DNA of 64,000 nt from Planctomycetota bacterium (GTDB lineage Bacteria > Planctomycetota > MHYJ01 > JACPTZ01): the NCBI GenBank assembly GCA_016192525.1, contig JACPTZ010000214.1, forward strand, positions 25,138-89,137, written 5' to 3'. Position numbers and translations under genes: made by a program. The notes beneath the pieces are model-generated. The model searched no databases and was not told the origin of the DNA. It was given only the letters and a program-made list of their open reading frames with translations. Of the stretch, positions 22,823 through 32,425 are shown one piece after another. Position 1 is the stretch's first letter; each line of letters opens with the position of its first letter.

Positions 22823-23854
22823 ATGGTGGCCGACCCGAAAGCCAAGGAGAAACTCGGGATCAGCGGGCTGCGAAAGGCGGCCGTTCTGATCGTCTCGCTC
22901 GAGCAGGAGATGGCGACCAAGGTTCTGGCGCAGATGGACAAGGACACCATCGAGCGTCTGTCGTTCGAGATCGCCAAGCTCGAGGACGTGACGACGGTCG
23001 AGCGCGACCGTGTCCTGGAGGAGTTTTACCACCTCAGTCTCGCGCAGCAGTACATCGAGCAGGGCGGTGTGGCGTACGCGCGGGCCCTGCTGGAGAAGGT
23101 CCTGCCGCCGGAGGAAGCCCAGCGCATCATCGAGACGATCGAGCAGTCGCTCCGCGTGGCGCCCTTCGGATTTCTTCACAAGGCCGAGACCGAGAACCTG
23201 CTGACCTTTCTTCAGGAGGAGCACCCGCAGACCATCGCCCTCATCCTCGCCCACCTGGGGCCGGGACAGTCGGCGGAGGTGCTGGCCGGGCTTCCCTCGA
23301 AGAAGCAGCTCGAAGTCGTCAAACGGTTGGCCACCATGGAGCATACCAGCCCGGAGGTGATCGCGCAGGTGGAAGGGGCCCTCGAGAAGCGATTCGCCTC
23401 GCTCGTGACGGAGGAACTGCGCGAGACCGGCGGCGTGGAGGCGGTGGCGGAGATCCTCAACCTGACCGACCGCGCCACGGAGCGCGGCATCCTCGAGGCG
23501 CTCGAGGAGGAGGATCCGGACCTGGTCGATCAGATCCGCCGCCTCATGTTCGTCTTCGAGGACATCCTCCTCGTGAACGACCGCGGGGTGCAGAACATCC
23601 TCAAGGAAGTGGAGAACGATCAGCTCGCCCTCGCCCTGAAGACCGCCTCGGAGGAGCTCAAGGAGAAGTTCTTCCGCAACATGTCGAAGCGGGCGGCGGA
23701 GCTGATCCGCGAGGAGATGGAGTTCATGGGGCCGGTGCGGCTCGCGGACGTGGAATCGGCGCAAGCAACGATCGTGGACGCGGTGCGGAAGCTGGAGGAG
23801 GCCGGCGAGGTCATCATCCAGGGCCGCGGCGGCGAAGAGGAAATCGTGGTGTAG
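22823..23854 (+). CDS. fliG: Flagellar motor switch protein FliG
   Basis: The rotor protein of 343 residues that contacts the stator and sets torque and direction. The N-terminal domain binds FliF (GLRKAAVLIVSLEQEMATKV, about 14-33). The middle domain carries the EHPQ motif (EEHPQTIALILAHL, about 132-145). The C-terminal domain holds the charged torque helix (MSKRAAELIREEMEFMGPVR, about 287-306). It is complete and of usual length. Confidence 0.95.
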   Translation: MVADPKAKEKLGISGLRKAAVLIVSLEQEMATKVLAQMDKDTIERLSFEIAKLEDVTTVERDRVLEEFYHLSLAQQYIEQGGVAYARALLEKVLPPEEAQRIIETIEQSLRVAPFGFLHKAETENLLTFLQEEHPQTIALILAHLGPGQSAEVLAGLPSKKQLEVVKRLATMEHTSPEVIAQVEGALEKRFASLVTEELRETGGVEAVAEILNLTDRATERGILEALEEEDPDLVDQIRRLMFVFEDILLVNDRGVQNILKEVENDQLALALKTASEELKEKFFRNMSKRAAELIREEMEFMGPVRLADVESAQATIVDAVRKLEEAGEVIIQGRGGEEEIVV

Positions 23855-23860
23855 CCTCCC

Positions 23861-24553
23861 ATGGCGCGGATCATCAAAGCGGCGGATTCGACCGAATCGC
23901 ACGCCTTCGCGATGGACCTCGCGGATGTGGCGATCGACGCCAAGCGTCTGCTCGACGCCGCGCGCGCCCAGGCCGCGCAGATCCTGAGCGCCGCGCGCGC
24001 CCAGACGGAGAAGGAGAAGGCGCAGGGGTTCGAGAGCGGCCGGGGCGAGGGATACAGGGCGGGATACGCCGCCGGGGCCGCGGAAGGACGCGCCGTCGCC
24101 GAGCGGGAGGCCCGCGAGGCCGCCCAGGCCCAGATCCAGTCGGTGGTGACCACGCTCACCCTGCTGGTGAATGCGATCGAAGGCCGGAAGCACACCCTTG
24201 TCGACGGCGCCCGACGCGATCTCATCGATCTGGCGACACGCATCGCCGGCGTGGTCGTGGGTCGCGAGATCTCAAAGTCGCCGCAAGCCGTCCAATCGCT
24301 GGTCACGCGCGCGGTGGAACTGGCGGCGTCGAAGAGCGATCTCGAACTGCGGGTTCATCCGGACGATGTCGCGGCGGTGGAGGGATTGTGTCCCGACCTC
24401 GCCCGGCGCTGGAGAGACTTCAAGGTGACGCGCGTCATCGGCGACCCGGCGGTCGGACGCGGCGGGTGCATCGTCCGGACGCCGGACGGGGAAATCGACG
24501 CCCAGGTGGCGACGGTATTCGAGGAGATTTGCCGGGCTCTGCTGGCCGAGTAG
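23861..24553 (+). CDS. fliH: Flagellar export apparatus protein FliH
   Basis: A protein of 230 residues that holds the FliI ATPase and delivers it to the export gate. A helical region rich in Ala/Glu with GxxxG-type repeats (GFESGRGEGYRAGYAAGAAEG, about 52-72) precedes the C-terminal FliH/HrpE-like domain (LIDLATRIAGVVVGREISKS and VHPDDVAAVEG). The position, 6 bp after fliG and before fliI, supports the call. Confidence 0.85.
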   Translation: MARIIKAADSTESHAFAMDLADVAIDAKRLLDAARAQAAQILSAARAQTEKEKAQGFESGRGEGYRAGYAAGAAEGRAVAEREAREAAQAQIQSVVTTLTLLVNAIEGRKHTLVDGARRDLIDLATRIAGVVVGREISKSPQAVQSLVTRAVELAASKSDLELRVHPDDVAAVEGLCPDLARRWRDFKVTRVIGDPAVGRGGCIVRTPDGEIDAQVATVFEEICRALLAE

Positions 24554-24581
24554 GGGAACGTCCCCCGGATACGAGGTCCTG

Positions 24582-26018
24582 ATGACCGCGCCTCTTCCCA
24601 CTCTTCCCGCCAACGTCTTTGCCCGCGAGAACGCGGTGCTGGAGGCCGTGGTTCCGTACCGGATCACCGGCCAGGTGTCGCGCGTCGTCGGCTATGTCGT
24701 CGAGTGCCTCGGACTTTCGGTGCCGGTGGGGAGCCAGCTGGAAATCCGTCCCCGGCAGGGAGGGGGGGCGGTGAAAATCGAGGTGATCGGGTTCCGCGAG
24801 AACCGGACCCTCTGCATGCCGCTCGGCGAAATGCACGGGGTGCGTCCCTTCGATCCCGTGGTCAGCACCTCCTCCCTCGCGCTGGTCCCCGTCGGCGAGG
24901 AGCTCCTGGGTCGTGTAGTCGACGCGGAGGGGCGCCCGCTCGACGGGGGTCCCCCGCTCTTCGCCTGCCGTCGGATCCCGATCTATGCCGCCGCTCCTCC
25001 CGCCTTGTCCCGACCCCGGATCACTGAACCGCTCGGAACGGGGATCCGCGCCGTGGACGGACTGCTCACCTGCGGGAAGGGGCAGCGGATGGGCCTCTTC
25101 TCGGGGAGCGGCGTCGGTAAGAGCGTTCTCCTCGGCATGATGGCGCGCGGAACGGCCGCCGACGTGAGCGTCATCGCCCTCGTGGGAGAGCGCGGACGCG
25201 AGGTGCGGGAGTTCCTCGAACGCGACCTCGGTCCCGAGGGGCGGAAGAAGTCGGTCGTCGTGGTGGCGACCTCGGACGAATCGGCGCTGCGAAGGGTCCG
25301 TGCGCCTTTTGTGGCCACGGCCATCGCGGAGTACTTCCGTTACTCGGGGAAGGATGTCCTCCTGCTCATGGATTCGATCACCCGGATGGCCTTCGCGCAG
25401 CGCGAAATCGGACTCTCCGCGGGTGAGCCCCCGGCGACGAAGGGGTACCCCCCCTCGGTATTCGCGCTCCTCCCCCGACTTCTCGAACGGGCCGGGCGGA
25501 ATCCGAACGGAAGCATCACCGGCCTCTACACCGTGCTCGTGGAGGCGGATGACATCAACGATCCCATCGCCGACACCGCCCGGAGCATTCTCGACGGGCA
25601 TCTCTGGCTCTCGCGCGACCTGGCGGCGCGCGGCCAGTATCCGGCCATCGACCCGCTCGGAAGCGTGAGCCGCCTCATGATCGACGTCGCCGCTCCGGAG
25701 CATCGGCGCGCGGCGGAGCAGGTGAAGGCCGCGCTGGCCGTCTACAAGTCGGCGGAGGATCTGATCAACATCGGCGCGTACGTGGCCGGCAGCAACCCGC
25801 AGATCGATGCCGCCGTCCGGCTCATCGGCCCGATCCGGGAGTATCTGCGGCAGGAGGTGCGCGACATCGTGGACTACGCCGCCGCCGTCGCGTCGCTCCG
25901 CAAGATCTCCTCGGGGGCGGGGCGCGATGCGGTTCCGGCGCCCGCCGCGCCGGCGGCCGAACGGAGACCGGAGGGACGACCGGCCCTCGGTCCACCGCGC
26001 CGGACGGTCCAGACCTAG
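24582..26018 (+). CDS. fliI: Flagellar export ATPase FliI
   Basis: The F1-like ATPase of the flagellar type III secretion system, 478 residues. Walker A SGSGVGKS is at 174-181, the Walker B region is DVLLLMDSITR, and ALLPRLLERAG, DDINDPIADTARSILDG and QYPAIDPLGSVSR are all family hallmarks. The N-terminal beta-barrel domain is present. The C-terminus ends in a Pro/Ala/Arg-rich tail slightly longer than usual. Confidence 0.95.
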   Translation: MTAPLPTLPANVFARENAVLEAVVPYRITGQVSRVVGYVVECLGLSVPVGSQLEIRPRQGGGAVKIEVIGFRENRTLCMPLGEMHGVRPFDPVVSTSSLALVPVGEELLGRVVDAEGRPLDGGPPLFACRRIPIYAAAPPALSRPRITEPLGTGIRAVDGLLTCGKGQRMGLFSGSGVGKSVLLGMMARGTAADVSVIALVGERGREVREFLERDLGPEGRKKSVVVVATSDESALRRVRAPFVATAIAEYFRYSGKDVLLLMDSITRMAFAQREIGLSAGEPPATKGYPPSVFALLPRLLERAGRNPNGSITGLYTVLVEADDINDPIADTARSILDGHLWLSRDLAARGQYPAIDPLGSVSRLMIDVAAPEHRRAAEQVKAALAVYKSAEDLINIGAYVAGSNPQIDAAVRLIGPIREYLRQEVRDIVDYAAAVASLRKISSGAGRDAVPAPAAPAAERRPEGRPALGPPRRTVQT

Positions 26019-26030
26019 GGAGAGAAGTTC

Positions 26031-26510
26031 ATGAAGGCCTTTGCGTTTCCGCTGGATCCCGTGCTGCGATACCGCCGTCAGGTGGAGGACGACCGGAAGC
26101 GTACCTTTGGGCTGGCGCACCGTGCGGTCCGTGAGCAGGAGATGGCGATTGTCCGGATCCTGAGCGAACTGGAGACGGCGAAGACGGAGATGCGGAATCT
26201 CGAAGGCGGGGCCTTCTCGATGCGGGAGATTGCGATCCAGCAGCGTCACCTTCGCGGGCTGGAGCTGCGGCTGGGCCGTGTCCGGGGATCTCTTCCCCCG
26301 CTCCTGGCCCGCGCGGCCGACGCGCGGGCAGCGCTCCTTCAGGCCACGAAGGATCGCGAGGTGATCGAGCGTCTGCGGGTCCGTCGGCTTCGCGAGTGGA
26401 ACTACGCGGCTTCGGTCGAGGAGCAGAAGTCGCTCGATGAGATCGCGCTGGGCGTGATCCGCCGGACGATGAGCGAGGCGGAAGTCCTGCCTCCGGGAGT
26501 GACGTCGTGA
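26031..26510 (+). CDS. fliJ: Flagellar export protein FliJ
   Basis: A protein of 159 residues, a predicted antiparallel coiled coil that sits in the FliI ring (FPLDPVLRYRRQVEDDRKR at about 4-23 is the usual FliJ opening). It lies 12 bp after fliI and its stop overlaps the GTG of the next gene (GTGA). Confidence 0.8.
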   Translation: MKAFAFPLDPVLRYRRQVEDDRKRTFGLAHRAVREQEMAIVRILSELETAKTEMRNLEGGAFSMREIAIQQRHLRGLELRLGRVRGSLPPLLARAADARAALLQATKDREVIERLRVRRLREWNYAASVEEQKSLDEIALGVIRRTMSEAEVLPPGVTS

Positions 26511-27223
26511 AGGAACGATGGAGAGACGTGCTGGGGCAGTTCTTCTTCTTCATCACGCTCCTCGGCGCGGTGAATTTCTATCTCTTCGTGGTGCTGGGCG
26601 CCTTCTGTGTGGCGACAGGAAGGGTGAATCGTCAGAAGGCCGTGCTGGTTCTGAAAGTGCTGCGCGGACAGATCACGGGGGAGCCCCCCCCCGCCCAGAT
26701 CGCGGTCACGCCGGAAGAGCGCGACGCCATCCGGGAGCGGATCCGGCAGGAGATCGAACGGGAGCTGACGACGCGTCGCCGCGAGGCGGAGTCCATCCTT
26801 TCCCGCGCGGGGCAGATCCGCGCCGATCTCGAGGCGGAGCGGAAGATGACGCTGGAGGCCACGAAAGCGCTCGCCGAACGACGGGCCGCCTTCGACACCG
26901 CGCTGCAGACCGAGGCCCAGCGAAAGTCGAGCGCGGAATTCGCCCAGAATGTGAAGTGGTTCTCGACCATCGAACCGGCCGAAGGGGCCCGGATCCTGGC
27001 CGAGATGCCGCTCGGCGACGTCCTCCGGTATCTTCGCGCCCTCAAGGACCGCACGGCGACCGAACTGATCGTGGCGCTGGCGGCGGAGTACGAGCGGCGG
27101 GACGCCCTGGACGGAACCGACCTGGCGCTGGAGTTCCGGAGGGAAGTGGCGAAGCTTCCGGCGGCGGCGGACGCGGGGATCGTCGATACGACCGCCCCCG
27201 CGGGCGGAACGCCGCCGCGTTAA
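26507..27223 (+). CDS. MotE-like flagellar membrane/coiled-coil protein
   Basis: This protein of 238 residues starts at GTG 26507 with a four-base overlap with fliJ. It has an N-terminal membrane segment about 11-35 (FFFFITLLGAVNFYLFVVLGAFCVA), a long charged coiled coil about 70-140, and a C-terminal MgtE-N/FliG-like helical domain (FSTIEPAEGARILAEMPLGDVLRYLRALKDRTATELI). This layout matches MotE-type proteins found after fliJ in many flagellar operons, thought to help motor or stator assembly. The exact role here is inferred. Confidence 0.65.
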   Translation: MKERWRDVLGQFFFFITLLGAVNFYLFVVLGAFCVATGRVNRQKAVLVLKVLRGQITGEPPPAQIAVTPEERDAIRERIRQEIERELTTRRREAESILSRAGQIRADLEAERKMTLEATKALAERRAAFDTALQTEAQRKSSAEFAQNVKWFSTIEPAEGARILAEMPLGDVLRYLRALKDRTATELIVALAAEYERRDALDGTDLALEFRREVAKLPAAADAGIVDTTAPAGGTPPR

Positions 27224-27387
27224 AGAACACTCGTGAGAGGGTGGCTGTCGGTCCGTAGGCGCGTCACCGGATGATGCGCCGCTCCACCCATGGAGGGAAG
27301 AAGCCGATCGGCGCCGACCCCGACGAGGGGGGCGCCGGGCCGGCGGTTTTGAGAGGACCCTTATGGCAGCGAAAGGAGGTGAATACC

Positions 27388-29034
27388 ATGCCAGACGTCA
27401 GAGTACAGACCGGCTCTGCGGCGACGGCGGCGCTTCAGCGTCCCGCGTCACCGCCGACCGGAACCTCTCCGACGCCTCCGGTCCCCGCCACGGGCTTTGT
27501 GGCGCTTCTCCCTCCGTCCTTCGGCCAGATTCTGGGCGACATGATGACGACGGTTTCCGCCGTCCGTGCCGCCCCGCTCTCGACGGGGCGTGACGCCATG
27601 AAACCGGCCGCCGGTCCCGAGACCGCTCTCGAGGCCGCGGCGGACCACACGCTCTCCGTGGACGAGACGGCCAAGCCGGTCGTCACCCTTCGTCCGAAGG
27701 AGGGAACGAACCGGACGCCGCCGACCGATCGCCGTTCCACGGAGACACGGGCCGACGGCGAAACCGGGGCGACCTCGGTCCGAACGCCCGAGGCCCCTAA
27801 CCGCGAGGCGATGGATGACTCTTCCGGAGAGGTGGAGATGACGGACGCCGCGCTCGTGGCGGCGGTAGCCCCGGCGCCGACGGCGATCCCCGTGATCGAT
27901 CCGCCGGAGGTCGAGGCCACGACGCCGGTCCTTCCCCCGGCGCCGTCCCTCAACACCGACCCCCCGGACCCGGCTTCCGGCGCCGACGCGCCGAAGGCCG
28001 ACCCGAACCTCTCCCCCGGCCCGTTGCCGGAGGAGATCGCCGACCCTGAAGCCACGCTCGATCCGGTGAACGCCAAGCCGATGACGAGGCCGACCCGGAC
28101 CGAGGGACTTCCGTCCGACCTGCTCGAGGCGGCGAAGCCGCCCGTGAAGGAGACGACGGTCCCCGCGATGACGACGCCGAAACCGGAAGCCGGTACGGCC
28201 GCCCTCGAGGCGGCGGGAACGGCGCCGGTCCCCGAACCGCTCCCGGCGACGGAGCCGGTTTCGTCCCGGGCGGATCGCGTCATCGAGTCGGCCGTGGTGG
28301 CGACGAAGGTCGCGGCTCAGGCCGCGTCCGAGTTGCCGTCCACGGAGGAAGGGGGCGGAAGGGCCCGGGAGACCGGGACTTCCGCGGTTTCACCGACGGG
28401 GACCGAAGTCCTCGCCGGCAGTACCCGCGCGATCGCGGCGGCCTCGGCAGGCGGGGCCTCGGCGGAGTTGTCGGGCGGGATGTCCGGAAACCTGGCCGGT
28501 TCGGAATCCGGCGGGGCCCGGGAGATCGGAGCCGTGACGGGTCGGGGAGGAAGCGCCCCGTCCTTCGCGGACCGCATGACGGCGCTCACCGAGGCCCGGG
28601 CGAACCAGGCCGAGATGATCGACCGGATCGTCCAGCAGACCCGGATGGGCGTGGAGCACGGCCAGACGCGGATCCGGATGCAGCTGAATCCGCCCGCCCT
28701 CGGCCATCTCCGGCTCGATCTGGGGGTGCAGGACGGAGTTCTCTCCGCCCGGCTCCAGACGGAGACGCAGGCGGCGCAGGTCGTACTGCAGACGCATCTG
28801 GACACTCTGCGGGATTCCCTCGAGCAGCAGGGGATCATCGTGGGGTCGTTTGAGGTCTCGGTGCGGCAGCAGGGTCAGTCGGGGGCGGCGTTCGCCTTCG
28901 GCCGGCCGAACTTCGGTGAAAACACCTCCCGGGCCGCGTCCCGTCGGTCGAACCCGGAACCGGAACCCGCCTTGGCGGGAGTCGGCGCCGATTCGTCCGG
29001 TCGGGGTTGGCACCTGGTGGACATGTTTGCGTAA
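27388..29034 (+). CDS. fliK: Flagellar hook-length control protein FliK
   Basis: The export ruler that measures hook length and switches secretion, 548 residues. The start at ATG 27388 is chosen for its AAAGGAGGTG ribosome site, the best in the window. A Pro/Ala/Thr-rich, probably disordered ruler (about 1-400) leads to the C-terminal hook domain, with RIRMQLNPPALGHLRLDLGV and HLDTLRDSLEQQGI (about 425-490), which contacts FlhB. It lies before flgD and flgE as is usual. Confidence 0.85.
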   Translation: MPDVRVQTGSAATAALQRPASPPTGTSPTPPVPATGFVALLPPSFGQILGDMMTTVSAVRAAPLSTGRDAMKPAAGPETALEAAADHTLSVDETAKPVVTLRPKEGTNRTPPTDRRSTETRADGETGATSVRTPEAPNREAMDDSSGEVEMTDAALVAAVAPAPTAIPVIDPPEVEATTPVLPPAPSLNTDPPDPASGADAPKADPNLSPGPLPEEIADPEATLDPVNAKPMTRPTRTEGLPSDLLEAAKPPVKETTVPAMTTPKPEAGTAALEAAGTAPVPEPLPATEPVSSRADRVIESAVVATKVAAQAASELPSTEEGGGRARETGTSAVSPTGTEVLAGSTRAIAAASAGGASAELSGGMSGNLAGSESGGAREIGAVTGRGGSAPSFADRMTALTEARANQAEMIDRIVQQTRMGVEHGQTRIRMQLNPPALGHLRLDLGVQDGVLSARLQTETQAAQVVLQTHLDTLRDSLEQQGIIVGSFEVSVRQQGQSGAAFAFGRPNFGENTSRAASRRSNPEPEPALAGVGADSSGRGWHLVDMFA

Positions 29035-29046
29035 CGGAGTAAAAGG
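29032..29046. repeat. Short TAACGGAGTAA repeat at the fliK-flgD junction
   Basis: TAACGGAGTAAAAGG spans the fliK stop codon and leads into the flgD ribosome site AAGGAGGA. It is the same core unit as at 20303 and 63017. Confidence 0.5.
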
Positions 29047-29055
29047 AGGACTCTC

Positions 29056-29484
29056 ATGGCACACGTGGGAGACATCACTCTGGGCTCACCATCGAGGGCG
29101 ACGGCGCCCTCGGCCCTGGAACGGTCGAAGCTGACCCGGGAACAGTTCCTCAAGATCCTGACGGCGCAGATGTCCAAGCAGGATCCGCTGAACCCGATCA
29201 CGGACCAGGACTTCATCGGTCAGATGGCGAGTCTCCAGAACCTGGAAGCGGTATCCGCCTTGACGGAAGGCATCAAGAGCATGCAGAAGTCCCAGGAAAT
29301 CGGAGCGGCTTCCGCGCTCATCGGGAAGACGATCCGCGGGACTTCCGACTCGAGGCTGCCGATCCAGGGGGTGGTGAGTCAGGTGACGATCAACGGGGCG
29401 GAAGTGCGACTGGTGGTGGACGGCGAGACCGTGAGCATGGACAACGTCACGGAGATCGCCCCCACCTTCTTCGCGGGAGTGTAG
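29056..29484 (+). CDS. flgD: Flagellar hook assembly scaffold FlgD
   Basis: The hook cap of 142 residues, needed to polymerise FlgE. The conserved N-terminal block FLKILTAQMSKQDPLNPITD (about 34-53) followed by FIGQMASLQNLEAV is diagnostic. The protein ends soon after a single small beta domain (IGKTIRG..VVSQVTINGAEVRLVVDGE), so this is the short form seen in many bacteria. Confidence 0.92.
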   Translation: MAHVGDITLGSPSRATAPSALERSKLTREQFLKILTAQMSKQDPLNPITDQDFIGQMASLQNLEAVSALTEGIKSMQKSQEIGAASALIGKTIRGTSDSRLPIQGVVSQVTINGAEVRLVVDGETVSMDNVTEIAPTFFAGV

Positions 29485-29487
29485 GCG

Positions 29488-29883
29488 ATGGACCCCCGCC
29501 TGACCTCCATCACGGGAGCGGATTCGCGGGGACGGCTTTCGCCGGCCCCGTCCGGGCGGCCGTCCGCCGCCTCCGGGCCGTCGTTCGCGACGGTGCTCCG
29601 GAAGGCGATCGACACCGCCCCGGCCGGACCCGTGAAGTTTTCCGGGCATGCGCAGGAACGTCTGGCGTCCCGCGGGATCGAGCTGTCCGCGGACGATCTG
29701 GACGCGATCGGCGCCGCGCTCGGGAAGGCGCAGGCGAAGGGGGCCCGCGACACGCTGGTGCTCCTCCGGGACCTCGGGTTCATCGTTTCGATCCCGAACC
29801 GGACGGTGGTGACGGCGCTCGACCGGGCCGACCTTCGCGACCGCGTCTTCACGCACCTGGACAGTACCGTGATCGCCGGATGA
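29488..29883 (+). CDS. Flagellar operon protein of the TIGR02530 family
   Basis: A protein of 131 residues with the family pattern KFSGHAQERLASRGIELSAD (about 50-69), DTLVLLRDLGFIVSIPNRTVVTA and a C-terminal VFTHLDSTVI. Proteins of this family are regularly encoded between flgD and flgE. Their role is not established; a part in hook assembly is likely from position. The start is 3 bp after the flgD stop. Confidence 0.8.
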   Translation: MDPRLTSITGADSRGRLSPAPSGRPSAASGPSFATVLRKAIDTAPAGPVKFSGHAQERLASRGIELSADDLDAIGAALGKAQAKGARDTLVLLRDLGFIVSIPNRTVVTALDRADLRDRVFTHLDSTVIAG

Positions 29884-29971
29884 CGGGCGCCGCGGGCGTT
29901 CGTCACCGTCGATCGAAGAAGCAGGCGTTCAACGGCTGGTCCCGGAAGCTACCCCGATCGCCCCGGGCAGA

Positions 29972-29993
29972 CCCCGCCGCAGGTGCGGCGGGG
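29972..29993. repeat. Stem-loop ahead of flgE
   Basis: CCCCGCCGC (29972-29980) pairs with GCGGCGGGG (29985-29993) over an AGGT loop. There is no T tract. It sits in the 200-bp flgD-operon/flgE gap and could attenuate or stabilise transcript; nothing else is evident there. Confidence 0.5.
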
Positions 29994-30083
29994 CTCTGTC
30001 GAGGGGGGGGTCGGGGAAGTGGAAGGGAAGCCGTACCGGGCCCCCGACCGACCGACGGGGCCCTCTTGTTGAGGAGTGTTCCC

Positions 30084-32294
30084 ATGGCGCTGGTTCGCGC
30101 GTTGAACTCCGCCATATCGGGCCTCCGGGCGCACCAACTGCGGACGGATGTCATCGGCGACAACCTCGCCAATGTCAATACCACGGCCTTCAAGACGGGA
30201 CGGGTGCAGTTCCAGACGCTCCTGAGCCAGACCATCGCGTTCGGCTCGGCCCCTTCCGGCTTCCTGGGTGGCATCGATCCCAAGCAGTTCGGGCTCGGAG
30301 TCGCGATCGGCGATACGAACAAGAACTTCGGTCAGGGCTCGCTCATCGCCACCGGCGTGGCGAGCGATATGGCGATCGAAGGAGACGGGTTCTTCATCCA
30401 GAACGATCAGGGCGGCGGTCCCGTCTACACCCGCGACGGGTCGTTCTCGATCAACCCGAAGAATCTCCTGCACAATCCCTCGACGGGATTCATCGTGCAG
30501 GGATTCCGGGCCGATTTCACCACGTTTGAAATCCAGGCCGGCGGACCGCTCCAGGACATCCTCATCCCCATCGGGGACCTGCGGATCGCGCGCGAGACGG
30601 ACAACGCGATCTTCGACGGGAACCTGAACGGGGGCGGGGACATCGCGAGCGCCGCGAGCGTCCTGGACTCCGACCAGTTCCGTTCCGTCGACGCGCTCGG
30701 CGCGGACACCGGGGTGGCCACGCTCGACACGCTGCTCACCGACCTCGGCCGGCGCGTCAATGGGATCACCGTCGATCTCGCCCTTACCGCGAACGACGTC
30801 ATCTCCATGCAGGCCCAGAAGGGAAACCGGACGCTGCCCGATTCGACGTTCAAGATCTCGGCCACGCCTCCGGCGGAATCGGAAGGGATCGATGACTTCG
30901 GCACGACGCTCGAAGACCTCATCGACTTCATGGAGGACGCGCTCGGGATCAACACGGTGGGGTCCGCGACCTCGTCGGCCTCGGACGACCTGTACTCCTC
31001 GCCGATCGTCTCGGCCTCCTTCGAGGACGGGGCCGGGGTCGGCGGAGACACCCTCGACACCACGGCCGGCACCTACACGATCGGCGCCGCGAACCTGGCG
31101 GCGATCGGCGGCGGGGGCGGATTCCTCGACGCCGGCGTGGAGGTGGGGGACTACATGCGGTGGACGACCGGCCGCTCCTCCGGCCAGATCGTGCGGGTCG
31201 CCGCCGTCACCGCAACGACGATCACCTTCGATCCGAACAACACCCTCGATCCGGCCATTCCGGCGCCCACGAGCGGAGATGCCGCCGTCGTGGGGGACGG
31301 GGACCGGTGGGAGATCCACAAGCAGTCCCGCGTGGCGCTCGGAAACGACGCCAGCGGAACGGCGCCGTTCAACAACGCCTATCCGGACCCGGCCCGTCAG
31401 CGCAAGTTCAACAACACGGCGCTGGAGGGAGTCCTCCGGATCGACGGCAACGTCGGGACGGCGAATGCGATCCGCAACCTGGAGCTCGCGAAGTCCGGGG
31501 GGGACCGGCTCACGGTCTTCACGACCGTGGGGAACGCGGCCGGCGAGAGCGTCATCTCGAACGCCACCGTGTTCGACACCCTCGGCCAGGCGCACGTCGT
31601 CGAGATCACGTACGAGCTGGAGTCCAAGTCGAGCCTCGACCTCCAACGCGGCGATCGATGGCGATGGTTCGCCGAGGCGGTGGACTCGGACGGCCCGGAC
31701 CGGGTGGTCGGGACCGGCTTCATCCAGTTCGATACGGCGGGGCAGTATGTCTCCGAGAACCCGCTCGCTTCGATCAAGATCAACCTCGGCGGGCTGACGA
31801 ACAACGCCGGGGTCCTGACGGTGGTCGGCCCCCCCTCGGGCGCCGTGACCCCGCTCTCCATCACGCCGGACCACTCGAAGGTCACCGGGTATGCGAACCG
31901 GATCTCCGAGGTGGCCCTCGTGGACCAGGACGGGTTCGGGCAGGGGACGCTGACCGACTTCAGCACGGGGACGGACGGAGTCGTCACCGGGATCTTCTCG
32001 AATGGTCAGACGAAGAGCCTGGCCCAGATCGCCCTGGCCCGGTTCCAGAACAACAACGGTCTCACCGCGGAAGGCGACAATCTGTTCCGCGTGGGGGCCA
32101 ACTCGGGGATCGCGATCGTGGGAACGCCCGGGACGTTCGCCCGGGGGGTGGTCCACGGCGGGTTCCTTGAGGAGTCGAATGTGGACCTGGCGCGCCAGTT
32201 CACGGACCTGATCGTGGCCCAGAGGGCCTTCCAGGCGAACGCCCGGACGATCACGACGTCGAACCAGATGCTCCAGGACCTGCTGAACATCTAG
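30084..32294 (+). CDS. flgE: Flagellar hook protein FlgE
   Basis: The hook subunit, 736 residues, longer than the common 400-500 because of an enlarged central domain. The N-terminal rod/hook motif NLANVNTTAFKTGRVQFQTL (about 28-47) and EGDGFFIQNDQGGGPVYTRDGSF (about 99-121) are clear. The C-terminal helix LARQFTDLIVAQRAFQANAR closes the protein. The surface-exposed insert (about 180-500) is Asp/Thr/Gly/Ala-rich. The start at 30084 follows GAGGAG. Confidence 0.92.
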   Translation: MALVRALNSAISGLRAHQLRTDVIGDNLANVNTTAFKTGRVQFQTLLSQTIAFGSAPSGFLGGIDPKQFGLGVAIGDTNKNFGQGSLIATGVASDMAIEGDGFFIQNDQGGGPVYTRDGSFSINPKNLLHNPSTGFIVQGFRADFTTFEIQAGGPLQDILIPIGDLRIARETDNAIFDGNLNGGGDIASAASVLDSDQFRSVDALGADTGVATLDTLLTDLGRRVNGITVDLALTANDVISMQAQKGNRTLPDSTFKISATPPAESEGIDDFGTTLEDLIDFMEDALGINTVGSATSSASDDLYSSPIVSASFEDGAGVGGDTLDTTAGTYTIGAANLAAIGGGGGFLDAGVEVGDYMRWTTGRSSGQIVRVAAVTATTITFDPNNTLDPAIPAPTSGDAAVVGDGDRWEIHKQSRVALGNDASGTAPFNNAYPDPARQRKFNNTALEGVLRIDGNVGTANAIRNLELAKSGGDRLTVFTTVGNAAGESVISNATVFDTLGQAHVVEITYELESKSSLDLQRGDRWRWFAEAVDSDGPDRVVGTGFIQFDTAGQYVSENPLASIKINLGGLTNNAGVLTVVGPPSGAVTPLSITPDHSKVTGYANRISEVALVDQDGFGQGTLTDFSTGTDGVVTGIFSNGQTKSLAQIALARFQNNNGLTAEGDNLFRVGANSGIAIVGTPGTFARGVVHGGFLEESNVDLARQFTDLIVAQRAFQANARTITTSNQMLQDLLNI

Positions 32295-32304
32295 GCGCCG
32301 GCCT

Positions 32305-32333
32305 GGCACGGGCAGGCTCCGCCTGCCCGTGCC
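32305..32333. repeat. Strong stem-loop after flgE
   Basis: A perfect 13-bp stem (32305-32317 with 32321-32333) with a TCC loop. It is terminator-like in shape but lacks a T tract; it could end or pause the flgB-flgE transcript. Confidence 0.6.
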
Positions 32334-32356
32334 GGCCGCACCTTCCGGCGATTCGC

Positions 32357-32386
32357 TGGACACAGGTGAGTACGGGCCGCTATACT
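32357..32386 (+). promoter_or_regulatory. Possible sigma-70 promoter for flbD-motAB
   Basis: TGGACA (32357-32362) and TATACT (32381-32386) are 18 bp apart, directly after the stem-loop and 40 bp before flbD. One mismatch in each hexamer. Confidence 0.45.
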
Positions 32387-32425
32387 GGGTGACAGGCAAG
32401 GAAGTGGGCGGAGCGGTCGGGACCC

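Noticed and set aside
21137..24193. Long minus-strand open frame opposite fliF-fliH
   Set aside because: Antisense shadow of recognisable flagellar genes; His/Leu/Arg-rich product with no domain.
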